NCBI GenBank assembly: GCA_009837395.1
Contig: VXTP01000006.1
Coordinates: forward strand, 186,001-250,000
DNA: 64,000 nucleotides
From: Gemmatimonadota bacterium
Lineage (GTDB): Bacteria > JAAXHH01
Direction of reading: 5' to 3'
Shown piece after piece: positions 1-9,390 of this stretch. The stretch's first letter is position 1. Each line of letters begins with the position of its first letter. Made by a program: the position numbers and the translations under genes. The notes under the pieces are model-generated. The model made no database searches. It was not told the DNA's origin and saw only the letters and a program-made list of their open reading frames with translations.

Positions 1-2
1 GC

Positions 3-1919
3 TGCCGGTTATTGTGGAACGACAATGGGCGCCGTTTCGACGGGGAGGACACGCTCCCGGCCTTCGGCGACGCGTGTGACGGCCTCGATGCCGCCGCCGT
101 CCGGCCCTTCGATTTCGACAATGACGGGTTCATCGATCTCGCGCTCGCCGGACATTCCGAGCCGGGCCTGTCGGGACTCAGGCTGGTCAGGAACCTGGGC
201 AACGGTGCGTTCGAGGAACGGGCCGACCTGCTTCCGGTCCTGCTGTCGGCCATCGAAGACGTGGAGGTCGGCGACCTGGACGATGACGGCGACCTGGATC
301 TCGTATTGCTCACCGAGGGTCGTCCCATGGTACTGCGGAACGATGGCGGCAACGCGAACGGCTGGCTAAAAGTACAGCTCGCCGCGGCGCTGGAAGGAAG
401 CGGCAAGAACAACTTCTATGGCATAGGGTCGACCATAGAGGTCAACGCCGGGTCACACTACCAGTCTCTGCAGGTTGATGCGGCCGTCACCCACGTCGGT
501 CTGGGAAGCCGGGAAACGGCCGACGTGATCCGGGTAATCTGGAGCAACGGCGTCCCCCAGAACCGGATCGATCCGGAATCCCGCACGCTCATCGTCGAAC
601 CGCAGCGGCTCAAGGGATCGTGCCCGTCGCTGTACACCTGGAACGGCGACCGGTTCGTCTTCGTCACCCACCTGATGACCCGGAGCGCCATCGGCGCCCT
701 GACGGAAACCGGCGCGCCGGCCTGGCCGGACGCGGCGAACGACTACGTGAAGATCCGGGGCGACCAACTGCGGATGCGGGACGGGAAGTTCGAGGTACGG
801 GTCGTGGAGGAACTGTGGGACGCCGTGTACATGGACAAAATGGAACTGCTGGTCGTCGACCATCCGGGGGAGACGGACATCTTCGTGGATGAAAAGTACC
901 TCCCGCCACCCTACCCGGATCTCGAAATCCATACGGTAACGGACCCGCGCCTGCCCGTGGCCGCCCTCGACCACCACGGTAACGACATCCTGTCCGCGCT
1001 CGCCGCCCGGGACAGCCTTTACGTCGGGGACTACAGGCTCGGCGACTTTCAGGGCGTTCCGGAAATGCATTCCATTACGCTGGACCTGGGCGATCTGAAG
1101 GGCGCGGAACGGATCCACCTATACCTGTGTGGCTGGATCATGCCGATCGAGCCCAGTTCCAACCTGGCCCTGTCCCAGCGCAACAACGTCGCGGTGATTC
1201 CGCCGTACCTGGAAGTGCCAGACGGCAGGGGGCAGTGGCGTACCGTGATACCGTACACCGGCTTTCCTTCGGGGGAACACAAGACCGTTTTCATCGATCT
1301 GACGGACCTTTTCCCTGCCGATGACTACCGGGTAAGGCTCACCACGAACCTGGAGTTGTACTGGAGCGAGGCCTTTTTCACCGTCGACGAACCCGTGCGG
1401 AACGAAAGGCGCATTACCCGGCTGTCGCCCGATACCGCGGATCTGCACTACCGCGGCTACTCGCGGGAGTACCGGACCGCGCCGTATGGTCCGTTTATCC
1501 GGGATTACCGGGTGCTGAGCGGCGAACCCCAGTGGCTGCCCTTCGAAGGATACCGGACGCGGTACGGCGACGTGACACCCCTGCTGCGGGCATCCGACAA
1601 CCGCTATGTAATTTACAGTTCGGGAGAGGAAATCAAGGTGACCTTCGATGCGGCGGACCTGCCCGCACCACCGCCCGGATGGACGAGGAACTTCGTCCTG
1701 CACACCGACGGCTGGCTGAAGGAGGGCGATCTGAACACGGCGACGGCCGCCACGATCGAACCGCTGCCCTTCCACGGGATGGCCGACTACCCTTACGGTC
1801 CGGAATCCCGTTACCCGGACGAAGCCGGCCTACGAGCGTACCGAAACGCCTACAACACGCGCTGGGTCTCCCAGGAGAGTTTCAGAAACGCTCTGCGGCT
1901 GCACGGTCCAGGCCGCTGA
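3..1919 (+). CDS. FG-GAP/ASPIC-UnbV repeat protein, 5' truncated by the window edge
   Basis: The frame is open to the first base, and residues before any start codon (C-R-L-L-W-N-D-N-G) already belong to an FG-GAP/VCBS repeat, so the true start lies upstream. Calcium-loop-like repeats (DFDNDGFIDL near residue 35, DLDDDGDLDL near 95) are followed by an ASPIC/UnbV domain at about 120-195 (GIGSTIEVNAG, HVGLGS, VIWSNGVPQ). About 400 further residues are beta-rich with no domain I can name (they begin CPSLYTWNGDRF). ASPIC proteins are usually secreted, calcium-binding beta-propellers of the CRTAC1 type; the export signal would be in the missing part. Function here is unknown. The next gene is convergent. 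Confidence 0.8.
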   Translation, partial: CRLLWNDNGRRFDGEDTLPAFGDACDGLDAAAVRPFDFDNDGFIDLALAGHSEPGLSGLRLVRNLGNGAFEERADLLPVLLSAIEDVEVGDLDDDGDLDLVLLTEGRPMVLRNDGGNANGWLKVQLAAALEGSGKNNFYGIGSTIEVNAGSHYQSLQVDAAVTHVGLGSRETADVIRVIWSNGVPQNRIDPESRTLIVEPQRLKGSCPSLYTWNGDRFVFVTHLMTRSAIGALTETGAPAWPDAANDYVKIRGDQLRMRDGKFEVRVVEELWDAVYMDKMELLVVDHPGETDIFVDEKYLPPPYPDLEIHTVTDPRLPVAALDHHGNDILSALAARDSLYVGDYRLGDFQGVPEMHSITLDLGDLKGAERIHLYLCGWIMPIEPSSNLALSQRNNVAVIPPYLEVPDGRGQWRTVIPYTGFPSGEHKTVFIDLTDLFPADDYRVRLTTNLELYWSEAFFTVDEPVRNERRITRLSPDTADLHYRGYSREYRTAPYGPFIRDYRVLSGEPQWLPFEGYRTRYGDVTPLLRASDNRYVIYSSGEEIKVTFDAADLPAPPPGWTRNFVLHTDGWLKEGDLNTATAATIEPLPFHGMADYPYGPESRYPDEAGLRAYRNAYNTRWVSQESFRNALRLHGPGR

Positions 1920-1953
1920 TCCTTCCCTGCCGCGGAGCCGCAAGTAGGCCGCC

Positions 1954-2979
1954 TCAGGAACCCGGTACCAGCGACACCTTGATCAGGTCGCCCGGGTCGT
2001 CCACCAGTTTAGCGAAAATGCCCGGTCCCTGCTCCAGGTCCCTTTCGACGACCATGGAAGCGACGTCGATTCTCCCCGTGGAGATGAGTTCGAGGGAATA
2101 GGCAAAGTCCACGCTCGTGTAGGCATAGGAACCGCGAACGACCAGTTCCCTGTTGACCATGGACACGCCGTCTATGGCCATGGGCGTTTCGGCGCCGAGG
2201 CCCAGCAGCACGGCCTCGCCGCCCTGCCGAAGCATCCGCACGGCCTGTTCCTGCGTCGCCGTGTGGCCCACCGCTTCGACCGCCAGGTCCACCCCGTGTC
2301 CGTCCGTCATGTCCAACACGGCTTCCACCGGGTCATCCGCCCGAACGTCGATGGCGTGGGTCGCGCCCATCGAGGCGGCCAGCGCCAGGCGCGAGGGCAC
2401 CATGTCCGTCACCGCGATGCGGGTCGCCCCGATGTGCCGGGCCACCTGCAGGGCGAGGAGCCCCTGGGTGCCCGCGCCGATGACGGCCACGCTCCGGATG
2501 AACCCGTGCAGGCTCCGATCGAAGATATGCAGCGCGTTCGAGAGGGATTCGACCATGCTGCCTTCGAGATCGCCCACGTGGTCCGGCAGCCTGAAGCAGG
2601 ACGCCGCGGGCACGGAAACGTAGTTGGCGAAGGCCCCTGGATGCTCGATGCCGATGACCGTTCGATGGGGGCAGATACTGGTGCGTCCCCGGAGGCACTC
2701 GTCGCACCGGCCGCAGGAAAGGATGGGGTTGATGGTGACCCGGTCGCCGATGGCCAGCCCATCCTCGCCGCGGCCCAGGTCCACCACCTCGCCGGTGAAT
2801 TCGTGTCCCATGATCAGGGGCGGGACCCGCTTTGCACTCTTGCCCAGAAAGCCGTGCAGGTCCGAACCGCATATGCTCGCCGCACCGACCTTCAGCACGG
2901 CGTGGCCGGGCGTGACCCCGGGTTCTTCGACCTCCTGCATTTCCATCTGACGCGTTCCCAGGTACATCAGTGCCCGCAT
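1954..2979 (-). CDS. Zinc-dependent medium-chain alcohol/sorbitol dehydrogenase
   Basis: Cytosolic NAD(P)-dependent dehydrogenase of the MDR superfamily, 341 residues, which is the normal length. Visible features are the catalytic-zinc region (Cys near residue 37 in ICGSDLHG, GHEFTGEV near 60), the structural-zinc cysteine cluster CGRCDECLRGRTSIC near 90-104, and a Rossmann fold at about 165-195 (AVIGAGTQGLLALQ). Closest in style to sorbitol, threonine or galactitol-1-phosphate dehydrogenases; the substrate cannot be read from sequence. A GGAGG-like site precedes the ATG. It lies 49 bp downstream of the lysyl-ligase gene on the same strand, so the two may be co-transcribed. Confidence 0.88.
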   Translation of the reverse strand: MRALMYLGTRQMEMQEVEEPGVTPGHAVLKVGAASICGSDLHGFLGKSAKRVPPLIMGHEFTGEVVDLGRGEDGLAIGDRVTINPILSCGRCDECLRGRTSICPHRTVIGIEHPGAFANYVSVPAASCFRLPDHVGDLEGSMVESLSNALHIFDRSLHGFIRSVAVIGAGTQGLLALQVARHIGATRIAVTDMVPSRLALAASMGATHAIDVRADDPVEAVLDMTDGHGVDLAVEAVGHTATQEQAVRMLRQGGEAVLLGLGAETPMAIDGVSMVNRELVVRGSYAYTSVDFAYSLELISTGRIDVASMVVERDLEQGPGIFAKLVDDPGDLIKVSLVPGS

Positions 2980-3028
2980 GCCTTCCTCCTTAAGAACTAC
3001 CGGTGTGTTTCAGATTCCTCAGCATCGG

Positions 3029-4366
3029 TCAGAAATCCCTGAACATGATCACGGGATCGATGGTTTCGACGTCGGCGAACAACATCGCCAGCCGGTCCAG
3101 GCCGAAGGCGATGCCGCCCGACGGAGGCATCCCGTACTCGAGGGCCGCCAGCAGCGCTTCGTCCACCCCGCCGTCGTAGCGGTCCGGACCGTCCTTCGAT
3201 CGCTTTACTTCCAGATCCGCCTCGAACCTGGCGCGCTGCTCCACCGGATCGTTCAGTTCCGTGAAGGCATTGGCCAGTTCCAGCCCGCCCATGTACAGTT
3301 CGAATCGCTCCACGTACCGGGGGTTGCCCGGAACCCGGCGCGCAAGCGACGGCAGCCGGGTGGGATACTCCGTCAGAAACACCGGCCGGTCCGCGGGCAG
3401 CGCGGGTTCCACGGCCGTCAGGAAAACGCGGTGGAACAGGTCGTCCCAGTCATCGTCTTCCCGAACCTCGTAACCCTTGCCTTTGGCCGCGGACGAGAAC
3501 GCCTCCAGGTCGTCGCAGGCATCCAGGTCGATCCCCGACCGGTCCAGAAAGCAATCACGCACCCTGTACCTCGGCCAAGGCGTCCGGAGGTCGATCATGG
3601 TACCCCGGTAGGTCAGTTCGCCCCCATGGTCGAGCGTCCCGGCCAGCGAGGTGACGTAATCTTCCGTGGTGGCCATGACCGTCTCGTAATCGGCGTAGGC
3701 TTCGTACCACTCCAGTCCGGAAAACTCGGGATGGTGGGTGTCGAACCGTTCCCCGTTGCGGTAGAACCGGCAGATCTGGTATATCCGTTCGCAGCCCGCC
3801 GCCAGCAGGCGCTTCATGTAGTGTTCGGGAGAGGTATGCAGATACAGGGTCCGCGTTCCGCCGTCGCCGTCCACGTATTCCGTTTGAAACGAACTCAGGG
3901 CCGGCGTCAGGTCCGGTACGGTCATGAACGTCGGCGTGTCCACGGCAATGAAACCGCGGGATTCGAAGAAGGAACGGGTCCCGGCCATGATGCGCGCCCG
4001 GAGGCGCACGGCGCCGGCCGCTTCCGTTTCAGGCGCGCCGCGCAGGCAGGGCGCCAGGAGCTTGAGGCCGGTAACGGTGTACGCGTCGTTTTCCCATGTG
4101 CCTGCGCATTCCACGAGATCGCCGGCGCGTAACCGGGGTAGCATGCCGGACTGGGCCGGATCGTCCAGGACGAGGTCGACCGTGCCCGTACAGTCCTCGA
4201 GCGCGCCGCTCCGGGCCCGTGTATCCAGTCGGACCATCCGTCCCGCAATGACGGTCGCGTTGCCGGCGATTCCGGATTCCCTCGCCTGCTGCACCGTGTG
4301 TGTCCTGCCGGTCCGGGCGGGATACGTTTGAATTCCCTGGCTGTGCAGGCGTTCGATACGCGACAT
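3029..4366 (-). CDS. Class II lysyl-tRNA synthetase / EF-P lysine ligase-like protein with OB-fold
   Basis: Adenylates lysine (or beta-lysine) and transfers it to tRNA-Lys or to elongation factor P. Residues 1-100 look like an OB-fold anticodon-binding domain (IAGRMVRLDTRARSGALEDC). Residues 115-445 are a class II aminoacyl-tRNA synthetase core with motif 2 (CRFYRNGERFDTHHPEFSGL near 205) and motif 3 (GGIAFGLDRLAMLF near 425). The stretch EWYEAYADY resembles LysRS, whereas ERFELYMGGLELANAFTEL followed by DPVEQRARFE resembles EpmA/GenX. At 445 residues it is shorter than LysRS (about 500) and longer than EpmA (about 325, no OB-fold). I cannot decide between tRNA and EF-P as acceptor. Confidence 0.85.
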   Translation of the reverse strand: MSRIERLHSQGIQTYPARTGRTHTVQQARESGIAGNATVIAGRMVRLDTRARSGALEDCTGTVDLVLDDPAQSGMLPRLRAGDLVECAGTWENDAYTVTGLKLLAPCLRGAPETEAAGAVRLRARIMAGTRSFFESRGFIAVDTPTFMTVPDLTPALSSFQTEYVDGDGGTRTLYLHTSPEHYMKRLLAAGCERIYQICRFYRNGERFDTHHPEFSGLEWYEAYADYETVMATTEDYVTSLAGTLDHGGELTYRGTMIDLRTPWPRYRVRDCFLDRSGIDLDACDDLEAFSSAAKGKGYEVREDDDWDDLFHRVFLTAVEPALPADRPVFLTEYPTRLPSLARRVPGNPRYVERFELYMGGLELANAFTELNDPVEQRARFEADLEVKRSKDGPDRYDGGVDEALLAALEYGMPPSGGIAFGLDRLAMLFADVETIDPVIMFRDF

Positions 4367-4574
4367 GGCCGGCTCTCGTGTAGTATCTTTTTAACAGACT
4401 CGTGGTAAACATTAACGGTCGATAACTTCAAAAGCAAGCATCAGTTTGTCCTTGATTTGCATCCCCCGGATCATTACCATATGAAGGAACCATAACGTAC
4501 TTCAGGACCCTGGCGCGACGTGCGCGTCTCCGGCCGAAATCCACGCCCGCAAAGATCACCGCCGGCCCGTTCCA

Positions 4575-5717
4575 ATGACCGCAATCCGACTCTGGACACC
4601 ACGTCTGTTCCTGCTGGGCTTCTTGGTGGTCGCCGCGTGCGGAAACAGCCCCGCGCCCGGTGGCGAATCCTCTGTATCCGATCCCGTCCTGTCCCGCATC
4701 CAGTTGCCGGAAGGCTTCCGGATCTCCGTCTACGCCAGCGGTGTCCGCAATGCGCGGGCCATGGCGATGGGACCGGGGGGCACCCTCTTCGTGGGTTCCC
4801 GGCGCGCCGGGAACGTGTACGCCGTCCGGGACATGGACGGGGATTTCGTAGCCGACGAGGTGCTGACCCTCGACAGCGGGCTCAAGATGCCGAGCGGCAT
4901 CGCTTTTCGGGATGGAGCGCTCTACGTCGCCGATATCAACGTGGTGCTCCGGTATGACGACATCGAAAACAGGCTCAACGATCCCCCCGATCCGGTCGTG
5001 GTCAGCCGGGGTTTCCCGACCGACCGGCATCACGGCTGGAAGTTCATCCGGTTCGGACCCGACGGCAAGCTCTACGTTCCTGTGGGGGCACCGTGCAACG
5101 TCTGCGAACGCGCTGATCCGCGTTACGCGACCATCATGCGCATGAACCCGGACGGAACGGACCTGGAAGTCTACGTGAGCGGCGTGCGCAATACCGTGGG
5201 CTTCGACTGGCATCCGGACACGGGCGAACTGTGGTTTTCAGACAATGGGCGGGACCTCATGGGCAACGACATCCCGCCGGATGAGTTGAACCGCGTGACC
5301 GAAGCAGGACAGCATTTCGGCTTCCCGTATCACCACGGCACCGACATACCGGATCCCGAATTCGGCGGCAGGCGTCCCCTGGACTCCCTGGTGCCGCCCG
5401 TACAGGACCTCGGTCCGCACGTGGCCGCGGTGGGCATGCGGTTCTACACCGGCGACATGTTCCCGCCCGAGTACCGCCACCAGGTGTTCATCGCGGAACA
5501 CGGGTCCTGGAACCGGGACCAGCGGATCGGGTACCGGGTCACCCTTGTGCGCCTGGACGGCAACGAGGCCGTGAGTCACGAGGAATTCGCCGCGGGCTGG
5601 CTCGTGGACGAGGCGTACTCCGGCCGCCCGGCCGACGTGGAGGTCATGCCGGACGGATCCCTGCTCGTCTCTGATGATTACGCCGGGGTGATCTACCGGA
5701 TCACGTACGGGGAATAA
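4575..5717 (+). CDS. Lipoprotein, L-sorbosone dehydrogenase-like (PQQ-GDH family) beta-propeller
   Basis: Predicted periplasmic lipoprotein of 380 residues: a hydrophobic N-terminus ends in a lipobox, LVVAAC, with the lipid-accepting Cys near residue 22. The rest is a six-bladed propeller of the soluble glucose/sorbosone dehydrogenase type. Recognisable pieces are LPEGFRISVYASGVRNARAM, HHGWKFIRFGPDGKLYVPVG, GVRNTVGFDWHPDTGELWF, DNGRDLMGNDIPPDELN and FIAEHGSWNRD. Family members use PQQ and calcium to oxidise aldoses, although many environmental paralogues have unknown substrates. It is 22 bp upstream of mutL on the same strand; a functional link is unlikely. Confidence 0.85.
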   Translation: MTAIRLWTPRLFLLGFLVVAACGNSPAPGGESSVSDPVLSRIQLPEGFRISVYASGVRNARAMAMGPGGTLFVGSRRAGNVYAVRDMDGDFVADEVLTLDSGLKMPSGIAFRDGALYVADINVVLRYDDIENRLNDPPDPVVVSRGFPTDRHHGWKFIRFGPDGKLYVPVGAPCNVCERADPRYATIMRMNPDGTDLEVYVSGVRNTVGFDWHPDTGELWFSDNGRDLMGNDIPPDELNRVTEAGQHFGFPYHHGTDIPDPEFGGRRPLDSLVPPVQDLGPHVAAVGMRFYTGDMFPPEYRHQVFIAEHGSWNRDQRIGYRVTLVRLDGNEAVSHEEFAAGWLVDEAYSGRPADVEVMPDGSLLVSDDYAGVIYRITYGE

Positions 5718-5739
5718 ACGTTGGAAAATCCGGTGACGC

Positions 5740-7548
5740 ATGGCTGATCAGATCAAGTTGCTGCCCGAGAAGCTGGCGAACATGATCGCCGCGGGCGAGG
5801 TGATCGAACGCCCCGCCTCGGTCGTGAAGGAACTGGTCGAGAACGCGATCGACGCCGGCGGCGGGCGCATTTCCGTGGAGATCAAGTCCGGCGGTAAGCA
5901 GCTCATACGCGTCATGGACGATGGCGCAGGCATGTCCCGGGAGGACGCGGTGCTGGCCTTCGAGCGGCATGCGACCAGCAAGATCGCCGGCGAAGACGAC
6001 CTCTACCGCATCGGCACCTTCGGTTTTCGGGGCGAGGCGCTGGCCAGCATCGCCTCCGTGGCCCGGGTGGACCTGACGACGAATACGCAGGGCGAAGCGG
6101 CCGGGACCCGCGTCCGCATCGACGGGGGGGCGGCCCCGAAGATTTCGGACGCCGGACGGGCAGCGGGTACGACGATCACCGTATCGCAGTTGTTCTACAA
6201 CGTGCCCGCCCGCCGGAAATTCCTGAGGACGACCGGTACGGAGACGCGCCATGTCGTTTCCGTGGTTTCCTCCATCGCCATGGCCTATCCCGGGATCGCC
6301 TTCACGCTGACGGTCGACGGCCGGGATACCCTTTCCCTGCCCGCCGTGTCCAACACCTATACCCGGGCTCAGGCCGTCATGGGCAACACGCTCATGAACC
6401 AGATGATCCCGGTCACCTTCGACGACGACCTCGTCAAGATACACGGGTTCATCAGCCGGCCGGACGCCGCCAGGGTTTCCCGTACCCACCAGCATTTGTA
6501 CATCAACCTCAGGCCGGTATCCAGCCGCGCCCTGAACCGTGCCGTGTTCGAAGGGTATGGTTCGATACTACCCAGGGAACGGTATCCCGTATCCATCGTC
6601 TTCCTGAACATCGATCTCGACCAGGTGGACGTCAATGTCCATCCCGCGAAGCGTGAGGTCCGGTTTTCCGACGAATCCGGGGTTTATGCGCAGCTCCTGC
6701 GGGCCATTCGGTTGGCGCTGCAGAACTCGGACGTGGTACCCGTTTTCGAAACGGACACGCCGGACATCTCCGGTATGGCGCCGGCCGCGGCGCCCGGCGC
6801 CGTGCATACGCCCGACCACGACCCCGTCGCGGCGCGCAGGACCCAGATAGACCTGTTTGGCCCCGTGCGCGGAGACGACGGCGATCCTTCGGGAGAATGG
6901 ACCTACACCCCGGCGGGCGCGGAGCGTGGGGTGCGTGACGAAGGGGGACAGGGAACCGTCAGGGAGCACGGCGATGCGGAAATGGTATCGCTCTGGCAAC
7001 TGCACAACGCCTACATTCTGGCCCAGGTCAAAGGCGGTTTCATGCTCATCGACCAGCACGCCGCCCACGAACGGGTGCTGTTCGAACGGGCGCTGAAGAC
7101 GATGGACCACGAATCCGCCCCCTCCCGGCAGTTACTGTTTCCAGTTACCCTCGATCTCATGGTGCCGCAGATCGCGCTGGTCCGGGAACATTTCGATCAC
7201 TTCGCCCGGTTGGGATTCAATGTGAAGCTGTTCGGCGAGCAGACCGTGGTCGTCGACGCCGTCCCCTGCATGGCACACAGCCAGGATGTAGACACATTGT
7301 TTCACCGGATGATTGAAAACCTGCAGGAGATGCCGGAAAAGAACCTCAAGACCGAAGAACGTATCGCGATGACCTTCTCCGGCCACGCCGGAATCAGGAA
7401 GGGCGACCCGTTGTCCCAACAGGAGATGAACGGCCTCGTCAACGATCTGTTCGCCACGGAAATGCCCTATGTATCGCCCCGCGGGCGTCCCACCGTGGTC
7501 CGCATGCCGCTCGAAGAGATCGAACGCAGGTTCAACAGGCCTTCGTAG
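5740..7548 (+). CDS. mutL: DNA mismatch repair protein MutL (endonuclease type)
   Basis: Couples MutS mismatch recognition to strand incision. The N-terminal GHKL ATPase (1-330) shows the N-box region VVKELVENAIDAG, DDGAGM and GFRGEALASI. The C-terminal dimerisation domain starts near residue 415 and carries DQHAAHERVLFE, matching the metal-dependent endonuclease motif DQHA(X)2E(X)4E, so this MutL probably nicks DNA itself as in bacteria without MutH. The usual zinc-site cysteines appear replaced: SGHAGIR stands where ACHxA(I/V)K is common, and SPRGRP where CPHGRP is common. Length 602 is normal. No mutS is in the window. Confidence 0.95.
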   Translation: MADQIKLLPEKLANMIAAGEVIERPASVVKELVENAIDAGGGRISVEIKSGGKQLIRVMDDGAGMSREDAVLAFERHATSKIAGEDDLYRIGTFGFRGEALASIASVARVDLTTNTQGEAAGTRVRIDGGAAPKISDAGRAAGTTITVSQLFYNVPARRKFLRTTGTETRHVVSVVSSIAMAYPGIAFTLTVDGRDTLSLPAVSNTYTRAQAVMGNTLMNQMIPVTFDDDLVKIHGFISRPDAARVSRTHQHLYINLRPVSSRALNRAVFEGYGSILPRERYPVSIVFLNIDLDQVDVNVHPAKREVRFSDESGVYAQLLRAIRLALQNSDVVPVFETDTPDISGMAPAAAPGAVHTPDHDPVAARRTQIDLFGPVRGDDGDPSGEWTYTPAGAERGVRDEGGQGTVREHGDAEMVSLWQLHNAYILAQVKGGFMLIDQHAAHERVLFERALKTMDHESAPSRQLLFPVTLDLMVPQIALVREHFDHFARLGFNVKLFGEQTVVVDAVPCMAHSQDVDTLFHRMIENLQEMPEKNLKTEERIAMTFSGHAGIRKGDPLSQQEMNGLVNDLFATEMPYVSPRGRPTVVRMPLEEIERRFNRPS

Positions 7549-7841
7549 GTCTCTTCGAGCTGTTAATTTACATACCCCCAAAAACTGTCGCCTGACTCGA
7601 TACCTTGCCCCGTCCCGATGACCTCCGGTGAGCAGGAAATCGTTCTGGTCAGGTGAGATCCAGTACCGGTATAGCTTGCCTGCCTGCATAAAAGCATTCC
7701 ATACGGTTCAGACGGGATTCCATTATGAATTCAAAATTCTATTGTTTATAAAGAAATGTTAAATTAAGGTATATTTCCGCTATTCCGAATACTGTACAAG
7801 TAAAAGGTCACGATTGCACGTGGTACGTTACCCGACTCGGG
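7549..7841. other. Intergenic spacer after mutL, AT-rich on the right
   Basis: The 293 bp between mutL and the lipase hold no gene I can support. The right half (about 7700-7800) is clearly richer in A and T than the surrounding coding DNA, which fits a promoter region for the lipase gene, but I cannot pick a convincing -35/-10 pair. No transcription terminator hairpin with a T-run is visible after mutL. Confidence 0.5.
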
Positions 7842-8735
7842 TTGTTTTGCGAATACTCGAAGGCCGGTTTGAATGTCGAGGGAGTGTGCGCCATAAGTCT
7901 TCCGATCATCCTGGCCCACGGCATTGTGCCCTTCGACGCGCTTTACCGGCCGCTCCTCCAGGTGGGACTGCGCCGGTTCCTGCGCCCGTCCGACAAGTAC
8001 GACTACTTCAGCGGGATCGCCGGCCATCTCCAAAACCACGGCTATACCGTCTTCGCCCCCCGCGTGCCCTTCGCCGCAGAAGTTCATAAGCGCGCGCTGG
8101 CCCTGAAACGCCGCATCGATGCCATCCTCAAAAACACCGGATCCGACCGGGTTCACATCATCGCTCACAGCATGGGCGGTCTCGACGCCCGCCACATGAT
8201 CGTCGATTTCGACATGGCCGACCGCGTCGCGACACTGACGACCATTGGCACGCCGCACCGCGGAACTTGCTTCGCTGACTTCGGTCTTGCCAAAGTGAAC
8301 TGGCTGATCGGCTTCACCGGTGTCCTCGGCCTCAATCTCGAGGGCTTCCGCGATCTCAGCACCGAGGCTGCCGCCGCTTTCAACGAGCGTGCGCTGAACG
8401 ACGAGGCACGAAACCCCGTCCGCTATACCACCTACGTCGCCCACCAAAGCTATGAGCGGATATTTACCCCGCTGAAGCTGCCCTGGAAATACATCGCAGG
8501 TCGCGAAGGAGACAACGATGGGCTGGTGTCTGTGACTTCGGCCGCCTGGACGGACAGGTTGGGGCCGAAGACCGTGCGCCAGGAAGCCTTTCCCGTCCCC
8601 GCCGATCACCTCAACGAACTGGCCTGGTGGGAGCCGTGTGAATTGCGCGCTCCCCGGCAGGAGCGAAGGCCCTTCAAGAACAAAATACGCGACGCCTACC
8701 TCGAAATGGTTCGTGACGCCGAGCGGGAAAGTTGA
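7842..8735 (+). CDS. Triacylglycerol lipase-like alpha/beta hydrolase
   Basis: Ester hydrolase of the bacterial lactonizing-lipase type, about 280-297 residues. Near the N-terminus is the oxyanion-hole segment PIILAHGIVPFD. The nucleophile elbow is AHSMGG (Ser near residue 109), followed by TIGTPHRGT, and the likely acid and base are in DNDGLVSV and ADHLNE, in the expected order. The start is uncertain: 7842 is a TTG with no clear ribosome site, and TTG 7869 or GTG 7884 would still keep the whole fold. No export signal is visible, unlike typical secreted family members. No foldase gene lies next to it. Confidence 0.8.
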   Translation: MFCEYSKAGLNVEGVCAISLPIILAHGIVPFDALYRPLLQVGLRRFLRPSDKYDYFSGIAGHLQNHGYTVFAPRVPFAAEVHKRALALKRRIDAILKNTGSDRVHIIAHSMGGLDARHMIVDFDMADRVATLTTIGTPHRGTCFADFGLAKVNWLIGFTGVLGLNLEGFRDLSTEAAAAFNERALNDEARNPVRYTTYVAHQSYERIFTPLKLPWKYIAGREGDNDGLVSVTSAAWTDRLGPKTVRQEAFPVPADHLNELAWWEPCELRAPRQERRPFKNKIRDAYLEMVRDAERES

Positions 8736-8940
8736 TCCGTCTGGAACGGATGTCGTCCTCACGCCGTATCCCATCCCCGAACTTGACACGGCTTGACACT
8801 TCACTGCCCACCTCATACTTTGATTGAGTTCGATAAGGTAGATACCGTGTAACCTGGATCATGTGGAACGTACGCATGATTCCGGCAGGATCCGGGCCGC
8901 ACGCCGGCCGTTCGTGCGGCGGATTCATGGAGCTACTGGC

Positions 8941-9381
8941 ATGGGCGAAACTCGGCAGGACGGGGCTGAAAGCGGCGTGACGCTGGAACTGACGATCCCG
9001 AGCAATCCCGATCTGACCGCGGAGGTGGACCGCCGCATAGAGGAGCTGACCACGAAGACCGGCTTCGACCAGGGAACGCGCGGCGACATCATGATCGCCG
9101 TGAACGAAGCGGTCAAGAACGCGATACTCCATGGAAACCGATGCGACGAGTCCAAGCAGGTCGTCATCTCCTGCAAATGCAGTTCGACCTATTTTCGTAT
9201 ACACATATGCGACTGCGGCGGTGGGTTCGATCCCGACGCCCTGCCGGATCCGCGGAACCCGGACAACCTGCTTAAGGAAAATGGCCGGGGCATCCTGATG
9301 ATCAAGGCCCTCATGGACGAGGTCGAGTTCGATATCACGGAGCACGGCACCAGCGTGACCCTGGTCAAGTACGTCCACTGA
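8941..9381 (+). CDS. RsbW/SpoIIAB-type serine kinase ATPase (HATPase_c)
   Basis: Single-domain GHKL ATPase of 146 residues, like anti-sigma factors or switch kinases that phosphorylate STAS-domain antagonists. N-box NEAVKNAILHGN, G1 box DCGGGFDP and G2 box GRGILMIKALMDEV are all present. I chose ATG 8941 because GGAG sits nine bases upstream; an in-frame start at 8863 would add 26 residues outside the conserved fold. The partner STAS protein, phosphatase or sigma factor is not in this window. The threonine aldolase follows after 9 bp, so the two are probably on one transcript. Confidence 0.85.
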   Translation: MGETRQDGAESGVTLELTIPSNPDLTAEVDRRIEELTTKTGFDQGTRGDIMIAVNEAVKNAILHGNRCDESKQVVISCKCSSTYFRIHICDCGGGFDPDALPDPRNPDNLLKENGRGILMIKALMDEVEFDITEHGTSVTLVKYVH

Positions 9382-9390
9382 GGAGCGTCC

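Noticed and set aside
453-1775. Long minus-strand open frames inside the ASPIC/FG-GAP gene
   Set aside because: They lie fully within a well-supported plus-strand coding region, have Arg/Pro/Gly-rich shadow composition and no domain. High GC explains the long antisense frames.
7560-7689. Minus-strand frame in the spacer after mutL starting MQAGKLYRYW
   Set aside because: Only about 40 codons are outside mutL, there is no ribosome site or domain, and the remainder runs antisense through mutL.
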